27,115 bases of DNA. Origin: JAVKDP01 sp040222185. Its GTDB lineage: Bacteria > Bacteroidota > Rhodothermia > Balneolales > Balneolaceae. Below the pieces are notes generated by a model. It ran no database searches, had not been told where the DNA came from, and was given only the letters and a program-made list of their open reading frames with translations. The stretch covers positions 1 through 27,115 of the forward strand of contig JAVKDP010000023.1 of the NCBI GenBank assembly GCA_040222185.1, read 5' to 3'. Below are positions 25,971 to 27,115 of this stretch, in pieces. Position 1 is the stretch's first letter. Each line of letters begins with the position of its first letter. Made by a program: the position numbers and the translations under genes.

Positions 25971-25988
25971 TTTGGTACGATTGTTGAA
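25971..25988 (+). promoter_or_regulatory. Sigma-54-like promoter, copy B
   Basis: TTTGGTACGATTGTTGAA, identical over 18 bases to copy A at 16135. GG lies at 25974-25975, followed after 10 bases by GA at 25986-25987. Expected transcription start is near 25998, giving a leader of about 29 nt. Surrounding sequence differs between the copies, so the identity is unlikely to be only recent duplication. The weak -12 dinucleotide keeps this tentative. Confidence 0.5.
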
Positions 25989-26026
25989 CCTTTCCTGTAA
26001 AGCTAAAAACCAGAGGATAGGTGACC

Positions 26027-27094
26027 ATGTTAAAGAACTATTTAAAAATTGCTTTCCGAAATCTAATCAAGAATAAAACCTATTCTTCGATAAATATATT
26101 TGGGCTATCGATAGGTATTGCTTGCTGTATGCTCATCTTGTTATATATTACGAATGAGTTTAGCTACGATAAATTCCATAAAAACTCAGACCGAATTTAC
26201 CGTACATGGATTCATGAAGATTATGGTGATGGAAGTATTTACTGGAATACAGTTAGTCCACTTAGGTTAAGAGAAGCCATTTCTGAAAATATTCCAGAAG
26301 CCGAACATGTAGTACGGAGACACATCTACACTGACCAGGTTAAAACTTCTGAAAACGCCGAAGCCTTTTCAGAACCCATTCAACTTGTTGATCCTGGATT
26401 CTTTTCAATGTTTGATTTTAAACTTCTGAAAGGAGACCCGAATAGTGTATTTGCGCAAACAAGTAATGTTGTACTTACTCCCTCATCAGCAAAACGATTC
26501 TTTGGTACAACAGACGTATTGGATGAAACCCTCCTGCTTAAGGTTGACGATCAGTTCCTATCCTTTACAGTAGCAGGTATTATCCAGGACTCTCCCACTA
26601 ATTCCAGTATTCAGTACCAGTTGCTTATTCCTTTTGAAAACGGTAGAAAAATATTTAGCCAGGGCGCATATGATGGTTGGTTTTCTGTGACGCCGGAAAC
26701 CTATGTTCAACTAAATGAGCATGCCCAGGTTGATGAAACCAGGGCGAAACTTGTTACTATGATGCAACAAGAACTGGGAGAAAGATGGGCTGAAAGTCAA
26801 TACACCGTTGGGCTCCAGCCTATTACTGACATTCGCCTAAATCCATCGGTTCCTGTAGGGCTGTCCCAGGTTAGTGATCCAATTTATCTTTATATGCTGT
26901 CTGGTATAGCTTTACTAATTCTCCTGATTGCTTGCGTCAATTTCATGACTCTTTCTATAAGCCGATCTACCAGTAGAGCTAAAGAAGTCGGGATCAGAAA
27001 AACAATCGGTGCAGCCCGAAGCCACCTCATGTATCAAATCAGGGCCGACGCACTCCTGATGACTGTAATAGGCTGGAGCCCAACGGTGTATTGA
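26027..27094 (+). CDS. FtsX/MacB-type ABC transporter permease, incomplete or broken at right edge
   Basis: The N-terminal part is a normal family member: MLKNYLKIAFRNLIKNK, helix 1 with a cysteine pair at 33-34 (SIGIACCMLILLY), a first periplasmic domain ending DSPTNSSIQYQLL, helix 2 near 288-310 (LLIACVNFMTLSISRS), and EVGIRKTIGA near 320. It groups with the gene at 11065. From about 27071, just after ALLMTVI, the translation turns to GWSPTVY and stops at 27092-27094, well under half the family length, and no other frame in the last 40 bases looks like an FtsX helix. This could be a true truncation, a frameshift or an assembly breakpoint at a contig end. ATG at 26027 is preferred over GTG at 26021 because GAGGA (26013-26017) is nine bases before it and the family N-terminus begins there. 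It lies behind promoter copy B and begins a third unit. Confidence 0.8.
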   Translation: MLKNYLKIAFRNLIKNKTYSSINIFGLSIGIACCMLILLYITNEFSYDKFHKNSDRIYRTWIHEDYGDGSIYWNTVSPLRLREAISENIPEAEHVVRRHIYTDQVKTSENAEAFSEPIQLVDPGFFSMFDFKLLKGDPNSVFAQTSNVVLTPSSAKRFFGTTDVLDETLLLKVDDQFLSFTVAGIIQDSPTNSSIQYQLLIPFENGRKIFSQGAYDGWFSVTPETYVQLNEHAQVDETRAKLVTMMQQELGERWAESQYTVGLQPITDIRLNPSVPVGLSQVSDPIYLYMLSGIALLILLIACVNFMTLSISRSTSRAKEVGIRKTIGAARSHLMYQIRADALLMTVIGWSPTVY

Positions 27095-27115
27095 CTATCA
27101 GCCCATCTATCTCCC

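Noticed and set aside
26021..26026. GTG at 26021 as start of the last permease
   Set aside because: The family N-terminus begins at ATG 26027, and the GAGGA at 26013-26017 has better spacing to it.
1..27115. CRISPR, tRNA, rRNA, insertion sequence or phage features
   Set aside because: No regularly spaced repeats, cloverleaf sequences, transposase frames or terminal inverted repeats were seen. The repetition is entirely due to paralogous permease genes.

Overview
The window is almost entirely a one-strand (+) array of twelve paralogous genes, each encoding a large MacB/FtsX-type ABC transporter permease of about 780-820 residues. Ten are complete, the first enters from the left edge, and the last is cut or broken near the right edge. 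Moderately AT-rich sequence, the stereotyped N-terminus (M-x-K-N-Y-x-K-I-A) and the C-terminus (N-P-V-x-S-L-K-S-E) are typical of the repeated orphan permeases of the Bacteroidota/Balneolota group. I cannot name a genus. I see no ATPase, membrane-fusion protein, outer-membrane channel, regulator, RNA gene, mobile element or CRISPR array.

Layout: (1) positions 1-15978 hold seven genes (one partial). The first six are separated by exactly 11 nt at each of five junctions and the seventh by 18 nt, so this looks like one transcription unit. It closes with a strong intrinsic terminator at 15984-16019. (2) A 208-nt gap then carries a complex regulatory region. (3) Positions 16187-25881 hold four more permeases; the first three are 12 nt apart and the fourth follows a 95-nt gap. 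(4) A 145-nt gap carries a second copy of the same regulatory region. (5) A twelfth permease starts at 26027 and loses family similarity near 27071, at the window edge.

Each protein is built as two similar halves: one membrane helix, a large periplasmic domain, then three membrane helices, twice over. Each half has a cytoplasmic E-[VI]-G-[IV]-R-K-x-x-G-A motif of the kind expected to contact an ABC ATPase. One polypeptide therefore probably supplies a complete pair of transmembrane domains, and a shared ATPase encoded elsewhere would have to energise them. The periplasmic domains differ strongly between copies while the FtsX-like membrane cores are conserved, as expected if the copies share a motor but differ in what they sense or move.

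The most interesting observation is the regulatory module of about 105 bp shared by the two large gaps. It ends in a sigma-54-like element (TTTGGTACGATTGTTGAA). Upstream are inverted AAACGAA/TTCGTTT half-sites and a CGTCCGA...CGTACAC...CTGTATA block, at conserved spacing although much of the intervening sequence differs. This suggests that sections of the array are controlled together by a sigma-54 activator (NtrC type) binding these dyads.
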